A stretch of DNA of 64,000 nt from Vibrio genomosp. F10 str. ZF-129. Lineage in GTDB: Bacteria; Pseudomonadota; Gammaproteobacteria; Enterobacterales; Vibrionaceae. Where the stretch lies: NCBI RefSeq assembly GCF_000287055.2, contig NZ_AJYQ02000038.1, positions 124,001-188,000 of the forward strand, read 5' to 3'. Of this stretch, positions 9,841 through 20,000 are shown piece by piece. Each line of letters opens with the position of its first letter. Within the stretch, counting starts at the first letter, position 1. Under the pieces are notes generated by a model, which saw only the letters and a program-made list of their open reading frames with translations, was not told the DNA's origin and ran no database searches. Position numbers and translations under genes: made by a program.

Positions 9841-9954
9841 GGCTATATCCTTATAATATTTAGCGAGTTTGTTGAATGATTCGGTTCATTTTCTGAAAAG
9901 TAATGTACTGACTTTAGCAGGTTTCTTCAGCAATAATATAACCTTAATGTGAGC

Positions 9955-10353
9955 TTAGGGCTGCTGAATTAAACGAGGTTTACCATTTTGATCGATTGCT
10001 ACGTAATTGAACGTGGCTTCGCACACTTGAAAACGTTCACCGACACCATCTTCTTTAACAGGCTTGACCCATACGTCTAGTTTAATGGACATCGAAGTCC
10101 TGCCAATTTTTTTACATTCACCATAACAACACACTACATCGCCCACTTTCACGGGTTTCTTAAAGGTAATGCTGGATACGGAAACGGTAACAATACGGCC
10201 TGAAGAAATTTCTTTAGCTAGGATACCACCGGCTAAATCGAGTTGAGACATTATCCAACCGCCAAAAATATCACCATTAGCGTTGGTGTCTGCGGGCATT
10301 GCGAGGGTTCTTAATAACAGTTGCCCTTTTGGGGCATTCACTTCATGAGTCAT
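9955..10353 (-). CDS. yciA: Acyl-CoA thioesterase YciA
   Basis: 132 residues from the ATG at 10353; the longer frame would need a TTG and has no ribosome-binding site, whereas GGA lies suitably before this ATG. It is a single hot-dog domain with PADTNANGDIFGGWIMSQ (the substrate/catalytic Asp region), VSSITFKKPVKVGD and GRTSMSI. YciA hydrolyses a broad range of acyl-CoA thioesters as a hexamer. It precedes yciI and the pilotin gene on the same strand. Confidence 0.93.
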   Translation of the reverse strand: MTHEVNAPKGQLLLRTLAMPADTNANGDIFGGWIMSQLDLAGGILAKEISSGRIVTVSVSSITFKKPVKVGDVVCCYGECKKIGRTSMSIKLDVWVKPVKEDGVGERFQVCEATFNYVAIDQNGKPRLIQQP

Positions 10354-10521
10354 AGGTATTCCAAAAAACAAAACAGCGACCAGAGAGGTCGCTGAGAACA
10401 GTTATTGAGGCATTGTAGCAAATAGAGATTAAGAAAGTGGCGTTATAATTCTGAAGAGTGATTTTCCATTATTGGATTGGCCTGCCGTCGCGTGAATTCA
10501 ACCAAAGAAAAAACAATGCAA

Positions 10522-10563
10522 TAACCACTAACCACTAACCACTAACCAATAACCAATAATCAA
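10522..10563. repeat. Six tandem heptamers
   Basis: Three TAACCAC units, two TAACCAA units and one TAATCAA unit follow one another without gaps. They lie in the 270-base space between yciA and the small gene at 10625-10876, near the outer edge of the luxMN block. Such short arrays change copy number by slippage. No coding or promoter role is visible. Confidence 0.85.
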
Positions 10564-10624
10564 GGCACAATAAATACAAGGAATAATAAAACTAGGGATA
10601 ACTGTGTACTCTCCAGCTAGCGAA

Positions 10625-10876
10625 CTATCTTTCTAAACTGGAGGTTTGTTGAGTTGAAACCAGTTGTTTTATATCTTCTAGATACCCTTCGGTTCTTAAA
10701 TTGTCGACGGCTGACCTTAACTCTTCATCGCTCATTGAAAAACAACAGGACTTTCCTGTCATGACATTTAAGTATTCGTGGTATTCCGCCTCAGTAAAAT
10801 GACCAATGCGATCCACAAGCAGCGTTTTTATTCCGTGATGAATTAATCCGTAGTATGTGTGTCGATGAATATCCAT
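10625..10876 (-). CDS. Small protein with weak similarity to Mu GemA (DUF1018)
   Basis: 83 residues from the ATG at 10876, which is preceded by AGGAG at ideal distance; the longer frame starting at 10924 lacks one. The segment YHEYLNVMTGKSCCFSMSDE, then ELRSAVDNLRTEGYL, has the layout of the DUF1018/GemA family encoded by Mu-like phages (Y..xL..xTGK.S...L.d.EL..v...L...G). No other phage gene is nearby, so this may be a domesticated or independent small protein. It lies 97 bases downstream of luxN on the same strand. Real gene likely; function unknown. Confidence 0.55.
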   Translation of the reverse strand: MDIHRHTYYGLIHHGIKTLLVDRIGHFTEAEYHEYLNVMTGKSCCFSMSDEELRSAVDNLRTEGYLEDIKQLVSTQQTSSLER

Positions 10877-10973
10877 AGTGATTGCTCCTAATCTAAATCG
10901 GCGCGGAGGGCTTTTGTTAGCCAAAAAATTGCCACCGCATCGTTGTTAGAAAATGAAGCATATTAAATGCCAA

Positions 10974-13496
10974 CTAATGGATCGATTGAGTTTCCTTATC
11001 TTTATTCAGCCATTTGAGTACTTTTTCTTTTAATGCATCTTGTCCGGTTGGCTTAGTCAAATGATCATCCATTAGGCGAGCAATCAGAGACAGTTCTTTG
11101 GCGCCAGACTCTCCAGACAGAGCGATGATAGGGGTTGCGGGGGATATTTTCTTTAGCTCAATCGAAGCCTCAAAGCCATTCATGATAGGCATTTGCACGT
11201 CCATGATCACAAGATCAATAGGGTTAGTGTTAAAGATATCAATGGCGGTTTTTCCGTTGTTGGCTTGAATGACGTTGAACCCCATGTTCAGCTGTTCAAG
11301 ATAAAGAGTGACTAAAGCTCGTTGAACTTCCTTATCATCAACAACTAAAATATGTTTATTGGAAACCTTACTCACATCAACGCGATGTTTTTTGTCGGTA
11401 TTTTTAACCACACCGCTCGTCTTTCTTTCATTGATTGGTGGAGGGCTTACCGCGGGAAATATGAGGTGAAACTCAGTGAATTCACCCAGTTTAGAATGGC
11501 ATCGAATGGTGCCACCAAAGGAAGTCATGACTCGTTGACAGTAGCTCAGGCCCAGCCCACTGCCACCACTTTTATTGTGTGAGAAAAAGTCGTTAAAAAT
11601 TTGGCTCTGTATCTTGTCAGAAATACCTGGCCCAGAATCTCGTATGACCACGGTCGCTTGATTTTCGTGTTGTGACGCTGAAATAGTAATTTGACTATCA
11701 GGATAAGAATCAAAATAGTAAATCGCGTTTCGTAATAGATTAAAAATAACAAAGTTAAACAGAGTGTCATTTACTTTTACGTAAAAATCACCGTCTATCC
11801 GCAGATCAACACGCTCTCGATGATTAGGGTGTTCAAACCCGTATTGTTCCAACGAGCCTTTAAGAAGCTGTGTGATGGAGTAGGAGGAGGATGGCTCATC
11901 GTCCAAAGAGGCGCTGTTCACCTCGCGCAGTATGATATCAATCAGTTGTTTGCCACGTTCAACGGCGTTTCTTCCGTTTTCTATCTCTTTTTCAAGCTCT
12001 ACAACTTGCGAACCACGTGCAATATGTGAACTGAGCGCTTCGAAATGCAGTAATACTTGAGCTAAAGGGTTTCTCATTTCATGGGCAATGGTATTCGCAA
12101 GTGCTTGAGATTGTCGAATTTTGCACTCCATATTGATATAGCCTTGAGCCTTTTTAAGCATTCCTTGCAAGGCCAGTATCTCTTCTTGTGAAAATAAACG
12201 TCCGCTGATTTTATGGGTGGAAATCAGGAAGTGAGAGACATCTTGTCTGTCGTCATAGAGTGGCAGCATCATGGCCACATCGGTATTGCTCATCTTTGTA
12301 TACAGTTCAAGCAATTCTTTAGGTTGACTTGACGTTGAACGATCAATTTGGTCCTTTATCTCATCAACAATGAGCGCGTTCCCATTCAGCTGTATTTGAT
12401 GGGTGTAAAGCTCATCTTCTTCGCTGGTCTGGATAAGTTGTATCTGAGACTGAGGGACATCTAACAACCGCGATAGTTTAGACATAGCGATGGAAGGAGA
12501 TGATTGAAACTCGCTCACTAACGCGTTGATATCATCGAGTGGCGTGGTTTTTGAACGATAGATAATTAGACTGACATAGCGTTTGATCGTATTGAATAGG
12601 TATCGCCATGTGACACCGATAAACATACACCAAATGATGACATGAATGCCGGCTTGTGCAGGCGCAAGGAATTGAGATAACGACAGGTAGAGTGCGGAAT
12701 AAATACCACTAGTCAGGGCGACGGTGAGTCCCAGAAATAAAATGTATCGGCCACTAAAAAATCGACGGGTTAGTAGAGCGTAACCAACCATCAACATTTC
12801 ACTGATTGACAGTGCAGGTGGTAGCCATGTCAGTGAAAAGTCGTTCAACAAATAAGTAAAACCGAGCTGAATGATGGCTGTTGAAATCATAAAGATAGCA
12901 ATGCCGAGAAGCATATAGTTAATTCTCGCTTGCCCGAGCTTATTCGCACTGTGTCTGATATGGATAAGATTGGTCAGCGTGAGGATAACGAGGGATATCA
13001 GAACGATGAAAAAACCTTGTGTATGCGGGCCAAATTCAATAATAAAGTGACTTGCGCTGCTCACCTGAACATCAATGACGGTCAAATCAGGAATAATGTT
13101 GACGATGACAGCATAAAAAACAAATAGACTGAGAATGAGGTAGTGTATTTTGGGTGTCGCTGATTGGGATAACTCAGCTCGAAGTTGACATGAGAACAAA
13201 AAGGCAAACATGAAGCCAAAGAAAGCGGATAGATTGGCAAAGATCGCCATGAAAATGGCAACGTCAGTGGGGAAAATGACAAGAAAGTCGGTATGAAAAT
13301 AGGCGTTACTCATGATCCAGAAAAATAGACCAATGGAGTACAGTACATAAAACCGAAAGGTCTTGTTGTTATTCGAGCTCGATTGTCTGTGTAGGGACAG
13401 CCGAAAGTATCCTACCCAACTGAGAATGAGGAAAGAGATGCCAATAAGAACCAGCGCTTTAGGGTAAAGTAGAGGGGCAATCAGTGTGTCAAACAT
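10974..13496 (-). CDS. luxN: LuxN-type autoinducer receptor hybrid histidine kinase
   Basis: 840 residues. The N-terminal third is polytopic (about nine helices, residues 10-325) and carries stretches I recognise from V. harveyi LuxN: SNAYFHTDFL, IIEFGPHT, DFSLTWLPPALSISEM. Then come a HisKA domain (IAHEMRNPLAQ, phospho-His about residue 472), an HATPase domain (GGSGLGLSYCQR) and a receiver domain (VIMDVQMPIMNGF, phospho-Asp about residue 766). In V. harveyi LuxN binds the HAI-1 acyl-homoserine lactone and switches between kinase and phosphatase on the LuxU/LuxO relay. Its ATG overlaps the luxM stop by 8 bases, so translation is probably coupled. The neighbour identifies the ligand class, not the exact acyl chain. 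Confidence 0.94.
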   Translation of the reverse strand: MFDTLIAPLLYPKALVLIGISFLILSWVGYFRLSLHRQSSSNNNKTFRFYVLYSIGLFFWIMSNAYFHTDFLVIFPTDVAIFMAIFANLSAFFGFMFAFLFSCQLRAELSQSATPKIHYLILSLFVFYAVIVNIIPDLTVIDVQVSSASHFIIEFGPHTQGFFIVLISLVILTLTNLIHIRHSANKLGQARINYMLLGIAIFMISTAIIQLGFTYLLNDFSLTWLPPALSISEMLMVGYALLTRRFFSGRYILFLGLTVALTSGIYSALYLSLSQFLAPAQAGIHVIIWCMFIGVTWRYLFNTIKRYVSLIIYRSKTTPLDDINALVSEFQSSPSIAMSKLSRLLDVPQSQIQLIQTSEEDELYTHQIQLNGNALIVDEIKDQIDRSTSSQPKELLELYTKMSNTDVAMMLPLYDDRQDVSHFLISTHKISGRLFSQEEILALQGMLKKAQGYINMECKIRQSQALANTIAHEMRNPLAQVLLHFEALSSHIARGSQVVELEKEIENGRNAVERGKQLIDIILREVNSASLDDEPSSSYSITQLLKGSLEQYGFEHPNHRERVDLRIDGDFYVKVNDTLFNFVIFNLLRNAIYYFDSYPDSQITISASQHENQATVVIRDSGPGISDKIQSQIFNDFFSHNKSGGSGLGLSYCQRVMTSFGGTIRCHSKLGEFTEFHLIFPAVSPPPINERKTSGVVKNTDKKHRVDVSKVSNKHILVVDDKEVQRALVTLYLEQLNMGFNVIQANNGKTAIDIFNTNPIDLVIMDVQMPIMNGFEASIELKKISPATPIIALSGESGAKELSLIARLMDDHLTKPTGQDALKEKVLKWLNKDKETQSIH

Positions 13497-14682
13497 AGTT
13501 GATCTCTTTCATTTGTTTGATTCTGCTTACAACGCGACGTTTATAAGAGTGAAAGTTTGTGTTTTCGAGCTCATTGCATAAATTGGGAATAACCCAAAAC
13601 CCTTTGTATGTATGCCTATCAGAATGATCGATCTTCCTGAAACTACTCGGAAAATAGCCGCCTTGTTCTAAGGTTTCGTAAAAGCGAATCATCCAAGGTT
13701 GTTCAATGATAGTGTAAGCCAATTTTATGTGCTTATTCATCAAATATCTCATTAGCTTTTTTTGAGCAAGAAATAGAAAAAATGTACCTTGAGTACTGGA
13801 GCCACTGACCGTTAAACGCAGCACTTCACAGACGAATGATTTATCTAAGATATGTGCACTAAACCTATCTTCAAAGCTTTGATTACAGTTCCCTTCAAGA
13901 TGAAACGTCGAATCAAACAGTTCAAGTTCTAAACAGCGTTGGTTTAGATTGTTAGGTAAGCAAAGCTGCCAGTGATGATTACGGAAAAAAGGAGTGAAAT
14001 AGAGCCAATTATTTGATTCTTGCCAGTTTTGCACGCGGGCCGATGAAACAATAGTCTTTGTCTTATTTAGGTGAGGATAATCATTGGTCGTCGTCATTAC
14101 GAAATGGCTACCCTGGCGAGATATGTCTAGATTGAATAAAATTTCGTACCACTGGTTGTGTAAAACAAGTGTGGAGAGGTTGATTAATACAATCGCATCA
14201 CTGAGTGTGACGGGCACTTCATGGTGAAGCGTCTGATACGGCGTGTCGACGGATTCGATATGCTCAATGAACTCTGAGTGATAGTGATCTTCGTTTAAGG
14301 ATAGAGACCCTGGCCGATGGTCAGCCTCATAAGGGTAGCCTTGTTTGATTTTGAAAATCTCGTATTCACACCAAAACTGAGCCCAATGACCGAATCTCTG
14401 GATGGCTGACTTCTCTAATGATTTGTACTCACCTGGCCATGACTTAATATTAATATCTAATGCCTGTTGATAAGCACGGGTTTTTAAACAGGTCGTAATG
14501 CTTAGAGTTTCAGTCGAAGGATCAAGTGAATAGGTCAGTTGGAGTCTATCGATGAGTATGGTTTCACAGAATTGAGTTGAGAGCGTTTTTTCAATAAACA
14601 GCGCCGCGTAGAAACATGCTTCTTTGAGTGCCTTACCGATGCAGGGTTTTTCCATGCTATTTGATTCATTCATCGCAGCCAT
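13489..14682 (-). CDS. luxM: LuxM/AinS-type acyl-homoserine-lactone synthase
   Basis: 397 residues, the length expected for LuxM/AinS, a family unrelated in sequence to LuxI that makes an N-acyl-homoserine lactone from S-adenosylmethionine and an acyl donor. I assign it from length, family-like segments (IRFYETLEQGGYFPSSFR; GSSTQGTFFLFLAQKKLM) and, mainly, its 8-base overlap with the luxN receptor gene. The ATG at 14682 has AGGGA upstream; ATGs at 14673 and 14655 are alternatives. The V. harveyi enzyme makes 3-hydroxybutanoyl-homoserine lactone, but the acyl chain here cannot be read from sequence. luxM-luxN form a two-gene operon. Confidence 0.88.
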   Translation of the reverse strand: MAAMNESNSMEKPCIGKALKEACFYAALFIEKTLSTQFCETILIDRLQLTYSLDPSTETLSITTCLKTRAYQQALDINIKSWPGEYKSLEKSAIQRFGHWAQFWCEYEIFKIKQGYPYEADHRPGSLSLNEDHYHSEFIEHIESVDTPYQTLHHEVPVTLSDAIVLINLSTLVLHNQWYEILFNLDISRQGSHFVMTTTNDYPHLNKTKTIVSSARVQNWQESNNWLYFTPFFRNHHWQLCLPNNLNQRCLELELFDSTFHLEGNCNQSFEDRFSAHILDKSFVCEVLRLTVSGSSTQGTFFLFLAQKKLMRYLMNKHIKLAYTIIEQPWMIRFYETLEQGGYFPSSFRKIDHSDRHTYKGFWVIPNLCNELENTNFHSYKRRVVSRIKQMKEINYV

Positions 14683-14809
14683 TTGAATTCCCTGTCTGAA
14701 CAGACTCGTTGATAACTTAGTACCATAACAATAGAGTCAAATGCCATCGAGTGCATAACAGGGAAAGCGTGCGATAGATCCCAACAATAGATCCCCAAAT
14801 TAAAATAAT

Positions 14810-14846
14810 AAAAAGGCCACAAGAGGATAGATCTTGTGACCTTTTT
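14810..14846 (-). terminator. Terminator after the DAACS symporter gene
   Basis: Hairpin CACAAGA / TCTTGTG extended by GG/CC and five A-T pairs around one mismatch, seven-base loop, with a T tract on the minus strand. It separates the symporter gene from luxM and may work in both directions. Confidence 0.75.
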
Positions 14847-14948
14847 AAGACGCTTTGCTTAGATGTAGGCTCTGCGACTTACTTTCTACTACTTAACTTA
14901 AGTAACTTAACCAATTGAATTTAAGAGACTTAATTTGATCTATTTAGA

Positions 14949-16202
14949 TTACGCTTCTTGCTTTTGAAGTTCGACTTCACTTGCTTCTTCTTCAATTAAA
15001 GAATCAACAATAACCGCACAGGCTGCATCACCAGTGATATTAAGCGCAGTACGAATCATATCGAAGATACGGTCAAGAGCGAAAAGAAGCGGTAGACCTT
15101 CAATTGGAATACCTGCTGCAAGTAATACAGCAACAACTAAGAATGATGGACCAGGGACACCCGCTTGGCCAACCGCACCGAGTGTGGAAGTCAAAATGAT
15201 CGCAATGTAAGCGCCCATGCTTAGGTCGATACCAAATAACTGAGCAAAGAAGATTGCAACCAGACCGTAGTAAATCGCATTGCCTGACATGTTGATTGTT
15301 GCACCTAAAGGCAAAACAAAAGAAGCGGTAGAATTACGAACGCCAAGTTCTTTTTCAACCGTTTCCATGGTGACTGGTAATGTCGCCATAGAAGAAGCCG
15401 TTGAAAGAGCAACCGCTTGTGGCTTCTTCATTGCAGTTAGGAATTTCTTAGCTGAGGTCTTAGTAAAGAGTTGAATCATCAACGGGTAGACGATGAAGCC
15501 AAAAATCAGAATCGCAGCGGTGTAAACCAGAAACAGTTTGAAAACGATCATTAAGGCTGAGAATCCAAAAGTACCCACGGCTTCAGCCATTAAGCCGAAC
15601 ACCCCTAAAGGAGCGATGACCATTACTTTGTTGATCATCCATACCATGGCATCAACAATCGTGTTTACGCCATTGATGATTGGATCGCGTTTCTCTTTTG
15701 CTTGCTGAGAAAGTGCCACACCGAAGAAAAGGCAAAAGACTAGGATCTGGAGGATGTTTTCATCGTTGAGTGAACTAAAAATGTTGGTTGGGATCATACC
15801 AGTGATGGTCGCCCAGAAAGTGGGTAGCTCACCTTTCGCTGCATATTCAGCAGAGAACATGCCTTCAACACCAGAAACATCAATGCCGATTCCTGGTTGA
15901 AATACTTCGCCCATAAAAAGTGCTAGCGCAACGGCTAAAGCGGAAGTAATACCAAAAAATCCTAGAGTCGTGAGGCCAACTTTTCCTGCTGACTGGCTGC
16001 TGCCTAAGCCCGCAGCGCCTGAAATAAGTGCGACCGCAACCAATGGAATGACCAACATTTTAATCAGTGCAATGAAGATGGCACCCATTGGAGCGAACAT
16101 AACAGCGCTTTCGCCCATAAGACCACCGATGATGGTACCCAGGATCATCGCGATGACAACCTGCACTCCAATGTTACTTAGTAAATTCTTTTGTTTTAAC
16201 AC
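14949..16202 (-). CDS. Dicarboxylate/amino acid:cation symporter (DAACS family)
   Basis: 417 residues, polytopic inner-membrane transporter. Family landmarks are present: the serine-rich re-entrant loop STASSMATLPVT, the cation-site motif GATINMSGNAIYYG, and the substrate-site helix DRIFDMIRTALNITGDA. It should import an acidic amino acid or C4-dicarboxylate (or a neutral amino acid) with Na+ or H+. The usual NMDGT of glutamate/aspartate carriers is NMSGN here, so the substrate may differ. The C-terminus is a short acidic tail. It is monocistronic, with its own terminator at 14810-14846 and a 370-base AT-rich upstream region. Confidence 0.9.
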   Translation of the reverse strand: MLKQKNLLSNIGVQVVIAMILGTIIGGLMGESAVMFAPMGAIFIALIKMLVIPLVAVALISGAAGLGSSQSAGKVGLTTLGFFGITSALAVALALFMGEVFQPGIGIDVSGVEGMFSAEYAAKGELPTFWATITGMIPTNIFSSLNDENILQILVFCLFFGVALSQQAKEKRDPIINGVNTIVDAMVWMINKVMVIAPLGVFGLMAEAVGTFGFSALMIVFKLFLVYTAAILIFGFIVYPLMIQLFTKTSAKKFLTAMKKPQAVALSTASSMATLPVTMETVEKELGVRNSTASFVLPLGATINMSGNAIYYGLVAIFFAQLFGIDLSMGAYIAIILTSTLGAVGQAGVPGPSFLVVAVLLAAGIPIEGLPLLFALDRIFDMIRTALNITGDAACAVIVDSLIEEEASEVELQKQEA

Positions 16203-16573
16203 CTGTATAACTCCTGTGCTACTAAATTGTAAAATCCTAATATTAAATACTAATCTATATTAAATAATTAGATTAATATTTTGATATGTTTTTACACGTT
16301 ACAGGAGGTATTGGCAACCGACTGGATCCATAATCGTTAAAAAAGATGACATTTTTTATCTAAACTGATTTTATTTTACTTAATGCAAACGTTTGCTGTG
16401 GGGCTGATCAATAATTTTCTTTTTAATTATTGGTTTTGGTTATGATGGTTTTGGTTACGATAGTTTTTTGGTTGTGTGGCGGTAAGAATGACTTGTAGCA
16501 AGAAAGGGGGACAAAAAAAGACCTTCAATGATTGAAGGCCTCAGAGTTTATAGTGATGCGGTTTACGACAGTG
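16203..16573. other. Intergenic region between the symporter and trpA
   Basis: The half next to the symporter is AT-rich and should hold its promoter. It includes a 7-base inverted repeat (TAATCTA at 16251, TAGATTA at 16269). The half next to trpA holds the trp operon terminator. I see no open reading frame of note. Confidence 0.6.
16513..16540 (-). terminator. Terminator of the trp operon
   Basis: CCTTCAAT / ATTGAAGG inverted repeat directly followed, on the minus strand, by seven Ts. It lies about 35 bases after the trpA stop. Confidence 0.85.
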
Positions 16574-17380
16574 CTATTTCTGTGTTGCTTGCTTCATTGA
16601 AGAGACAAACTCATGCAGTTCGGCAATCATCACATCGGGTTCCTGAACATTCGTTTCGATAATTTTGACTACGGCAGATCCCGAAATGGCACCCGCTGCA
16701 CCCGCTTCGACGGCTTGTTTTACTTGTTCAGGTTGAGAAATACCAAAACCAAGTAAGGCGGGTGGTGCATCAAACTGATTGAGTCTCTCAAGCAAAGTGT
16801 CGACTGGCATGTTGGCTTTGGTTTCTGCGCCAGTGACCCCTGAGCGAGACAATAGGTAGGTATAACCGCTACCGAGCTTAGCCACGGACTTCAGTGTGTC
16901 ATCACTGGCTGTTGGTGGTGCGATAAAAATAGGGTGAACGCCATATTTTTCAGCAGCAGCAACGAATTCCGCGCTTTCGTTGGTAGGAACATCTGCAATT
17001 AACACCGAATCGATGCCTGCATCGGCACAACGTTGGTAAAAATTGTCGATACCGCGCGAGTACACTAAATTAGCGTACATCAGTAACCCAATCGGCAGTT
17101 CCGGATATTTCGCCCTAATCTTTCCAATCATTTCAAAGCAAATATCAGGAGTGACTTTAGACTCTAATGCTCGAATATTTGCGCCTTGAATCGTTGGGCC
17201 ATCAGCTAATGGATCTGAGAATGGAATACCCAGTTCCAGGGCATCAGCGCCTGCTTCCACTAAGGTTTCCATAATTTTTAGTGATTGCTCAGGGTTAGGA
17301 TCACCAACGGTAACGAAAGGGACAAAAGCACCTTGATTTTTCTCACTTAAGCGAGCAAATAGTGTTTGATAGCGATCCAT
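16574..17380 (-). CDS. trpA: Tryptophan synthase alpha chain
   Basis: 268 residues, standard TrpA. The TIM barrel cleaves indole-3-glycerol phosphate to indole and glyceraldehyde 3-phosphate, passing indole to TrpB. Visible landmarks: [32 protein letters not shown] (catalytic Glu and Asp region), [21 protein letters not shown] and [12 protein letters not shown]. It is the last gene of the trp operon, its ATG overlapping the trpB stop by one base (TAATG). Confidence 0.97.
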   Translation of the reverse strand: MDRYQTLFARLSEKNQGAFVPFVTVGDPNPEQSLKIMETLVEAGADALELGIPFSDPLADGPTIQGANIRALESKVTPDICFEMIGKIRAKYPELPIGLLMYANLVYSRGIDNFYQRCADAGIDSVLIADVPTNESAEFVAAAEKYGVHPIFIAPPTASDDTLKSVAKLGSGYTYLLSRSGVTGAETKANMPVDTLLERLNQFDAPPALLGFGISQPEQVKQAVEAGAAGAISGSAVVKIIETNVQEPDVMIAELHEFVSSMKQATQK

Positions 17381-18570
17381 TATAAAACTCCTTTCTCTTC
17401 TAGAATATCGTGAACGGTGAAAATGTCTTTATCGCCACGTCCAGATAGATTTACAACCAATAACTGTTCTTTTTCTGGGTCGGCATGGGCCATTTTCAAC
17501 GCATGAGCGAGTGCGTGTGCAGACTCTAGCGCTGGGATGATCCCTTCTTTACGAGCTAGAATTTGGAATGCATCAAGTGCTTCATCATCCGTTACGTTAT
17601 CGTATTCGGCACGTCCAATAGAGTTAAGGTGAGCATGTTGTGGGCCTACAGATGGGAAATCAAGCCCAGCAGAGACCGAGTATGATTCTTCAACTTGTCC
17701 GTCTTGATCTTGCATCAGAGGTGCTTTCATACCAAAGAAAATACCCGTTTTACCATGTTTAAGTGGCGCACCGTGTTGGTCAGTATCAATTCCTTTACCT
17801 GCAGGTTCTACACCAATCAAACGAACGTCTTTTTCTTCGATGAAATCTGCGAACATACCAATGGCATTTGAACCACCGCCCACACAGGCAATCACAGCAT
17901 CGGGTAAGCGACCTTCACGCGCCAGAATTTGACGTTTAGTCTCCTCGCCAATGATGTGTTGAAATTCACGAACAATCGTTGGGAAAGGGTGAGGACCCGC
18001 CGCGGTGCCCAACAAGTAGTGTGCTTCTTCATAAGTGGCAGACCAGTCGCGCAGCGCCTCGTTACACGCATCTTTAAGCGTAGAAGAACCTGAATGGACG
18101 GGAATGACCTCAGCACCCATCAGTTTCATGCGAAATACATTAGGACTTTGGCGCTCGACATCTTTTGCACCCATGTAAACGCGACATTTCAAATCAAGCA
18201 ATGCACAGGCAAGTGCGGTTGCTACACCATGTTGCCCAGCGCCTGTTTCGGCGATGATCTCTTTTTTGCCCATACGCTTTGCAAGTAAAGCTTGACCAAG
18301 AACTTGGTTGGTCTTATGAGCACCGCCATGCAGCAAGTCTTCTCGTTTAAGGTACAGTTTGGTTTTTGTTCCTTTAGTGAGGTTTCTTGTCAGGGTTAAT
18401 GCTGTTGGTCGGCCCGCATACTCTTGTAACAGCGTCATAAACTCCGCTTGGAATTCAGGGTCAGCTTGCGCGTCAATAAACGCTTGCTCAAGTTGATCGA
18501 GTGCTGGTACCAAGATTTGTGGAACATATTGTCCACCGTATTCACCAAAATAGGCGTCAAGTTTTGCCAT
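17380..18570 (-). CDS. trpB: Tryptophan synthase beta chain
   Basis: 396 residues, standard TrpB. A PLP enzyme that condenses indole with serine. Landmarks: [17 protein letters not shown] at the N-terminus, the PLP lysine in [28 protein letters not shown], the phosphate-binding [12 protein letters not shown] and NLSGRGDKD near the end. It follows trpCF by 11 bases and overlaps trpA by one base. Confidence 0.97.
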   Translation of the reverse strand: MAKLDAYFGEYGGQYVPQILVPALDQLEQAFIDAQADPEFQAEFMTLLQEYAGRPTALTLTRNLTKGTKTKLYLKREDLLHGGAHKTNQVLGQALLAKRMGKKEIIAETGAGQHGVATALACALLDLKCRVYMGAKDVERQSPNVFRMKLMGAEVIPVHSGSSTLKDACNEALRDWSATYEEAHYLLGTAAGPHPFPTIVREFQHIIGEETKRQILAREGRLPDAVIACVGGGSNAIGMFADFIEEKDVRLIGVEPAGKGIDTDQHGAPLKHGKTGIFFGMKAPLMQDQDGQVEESYSVSAGLDFPSVGPQHAHLNSIGRAEYDNVTDDEALDAFQILARKEGIIPALESAHALAHALKMAHADPEKEQLLVVNLSGRGDKDIFTVHDILEEKGVL

Positions 18571-18581
18571 GATTTTATTCC

Positions 18582-19997
18582 TTAGTAATCTCTGATTGCT
18601 GCAAACGCTTGTTGCAGCTTATCGGTATCTTTTTTACCTGCTTGGTACTCGACGCCTGAATTTAGGTCGAGTCCTAAACAGCCGAGCATGGACGCCTGTT
18701 TTGCATTGTCAGCATTGAGGCCTCCCGCTAGCATGATTTGTTGAGTGCGATTAATTACATCCCAATCGAATACTTTTCCTGTGCCACCCGATTGGTCGCC
18801 TACCTTGGTATCGAGCAAGTGTCGGTCAACATTTTCCTTTAAAAGAACAGGCATGACGTCGGTAACTCCATACGCTTTCCAAATCTCAATTGAATCTGAA
18901 ACCTGCTCTTTGAGTTCGTCGACGAATTCCTGGGGCTCATCTCCATGCAACTGAATCGCTTTAAGACCAAGTTTAGCGACAATCTCGACAATCGAAGAGA
19001 CGGGATGATTTTGAAAGACGCCAACATATTGAAGAGGCGCACCACTCATAGTCATGCGAGCTGTTTCGATATCAACACATCGTTTAGATTGTTCAACAAA
19101 AATCAATCCACCAAACACTGCACCCGCTTGATATGCCTTCGCTGCGTCGTCTGGGTGGGTTAAGCCGCAGACTTTGTTCTCGCCAAGAATGACTTTTCGA
19201 GCGGCCAGTTCAAGGTTGTCTTCTGCCATCAGCGAACTGCCAATAAGAAACCCTTTCGCGTATGGGATAAGATCTTTGACTTGCTGATGCGTGTAAATGC
19301 CTGACTCTGAAATAATGATCGCGTCAGGCGCCTTTGCTTTGACTAACGGAGCCAGTTCTTTAGTACGATTTAAATCAGTAGATAAATCACGAAGGTTGCG
19401 GTTATTGATGCCGATAACTTTTGCGTTTAATGCGACGGCTCTTTCGAGTTCTTCTTCGTTACTAATTTCAGTGAGCACGCCCATACCCAAAGAGTGGGCC
19501 AGCGTTGATAGTTCATTGTACTGTTCATCGTTGAGAACCGACAGCATCAGGAGAATAGCGTCTGCGCTGTAATGGCGAGCGAGATACACTTGGTAGCTAT
19601 CGACCATAAAGTCTTTACACAAAATAGGTTGCGCTGCAATAGCGCGTACCTTTGGTAAAAACTCAAAATTGCCTTGAAAGTATTTCTCATCTGTTAGCAC
19701 TGAGATTGCGCTGGCATGGCGATTATAAACGCTAGCGATATGTTCTAAATTGAAGTCGTCACGTATCAACCCTTTAGAAGGTGAGGCTTTTTTACATTCC
19801 AGAATAAACGCTGTTTTTCCATTGGCTAACGCCGCATAAAAGTCGCGATCAGACTCAGTAAGCTGAGATTGAAACCCTACCAATGGTTGAGATTGTTTTC
19901 TTTCTGCAACCCATACGTGTTTGTCTTTTACTATCTTGGCGAGAACTTCGGCCATTTCTGTTTCTTGCAGCGAAACGTGTTCAGAAAGTTGAGTCAT
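18582..19997 (-). CDS. trpCF: Bifunctional indole-3-glycerol-phosphate synthase / phosphoribosylanthranilate isomerase
   Basis: 471 residues, a fusion as in enteric bacteria. The N-terminal TrpC barrel (about 15-265) has [33 protein letters not shown] and ISESGIYT. The C-terminal TrpF barrel (about 270-470) has [31 protein letters not shown] and LAGGLNADN. It converts phosphoribosylanthranilate to indole-3-glycerol phosphate. It starts 3 bases after the trpD stop. Confidence 0.97.
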   Translation of the reverse strand: MTQLSEHVSLQETEMAEVLAKIVKDKHVWVAERKQSQPLVGFQSQLTESDRDFYAALANGKTAFILECKKASPSKGLIRDDFNLEHIASVYNRHASAISVLTDEKYFQGNFEFLPKVRAIAAQPILCKDFMVDSYQVYLARHYSADAILLMLSVLNDEQYNELSTLAHSLGMGVLTEISNEEELERAVALNAKVIGINNRNLRDLSTDLNRTKELAPLVKAKAPDAIIISESGIYTHQQVKDLIPYAKGFLIGSSLMAEDNLELAARKVILGENKVCGLTHPDDAAKAYQAGAVFGGLIFVEQSKRCVDIETARMTMSGAPLQYVGVFQNHPVSSIVEIVAKLGLKAIQLHGDEPQEFVDELKEQVSDSIEIWKAYGVTDVMPVLLKENVDRHLLDTKVGDQSGGTGKVFDWDVINRTQQIMLAGGLNADNAKQASMLGCLGLDLNSGVEYQAGKKDTDKLQQAFAAIRDY

Positions 19998-20000
19998 TAT

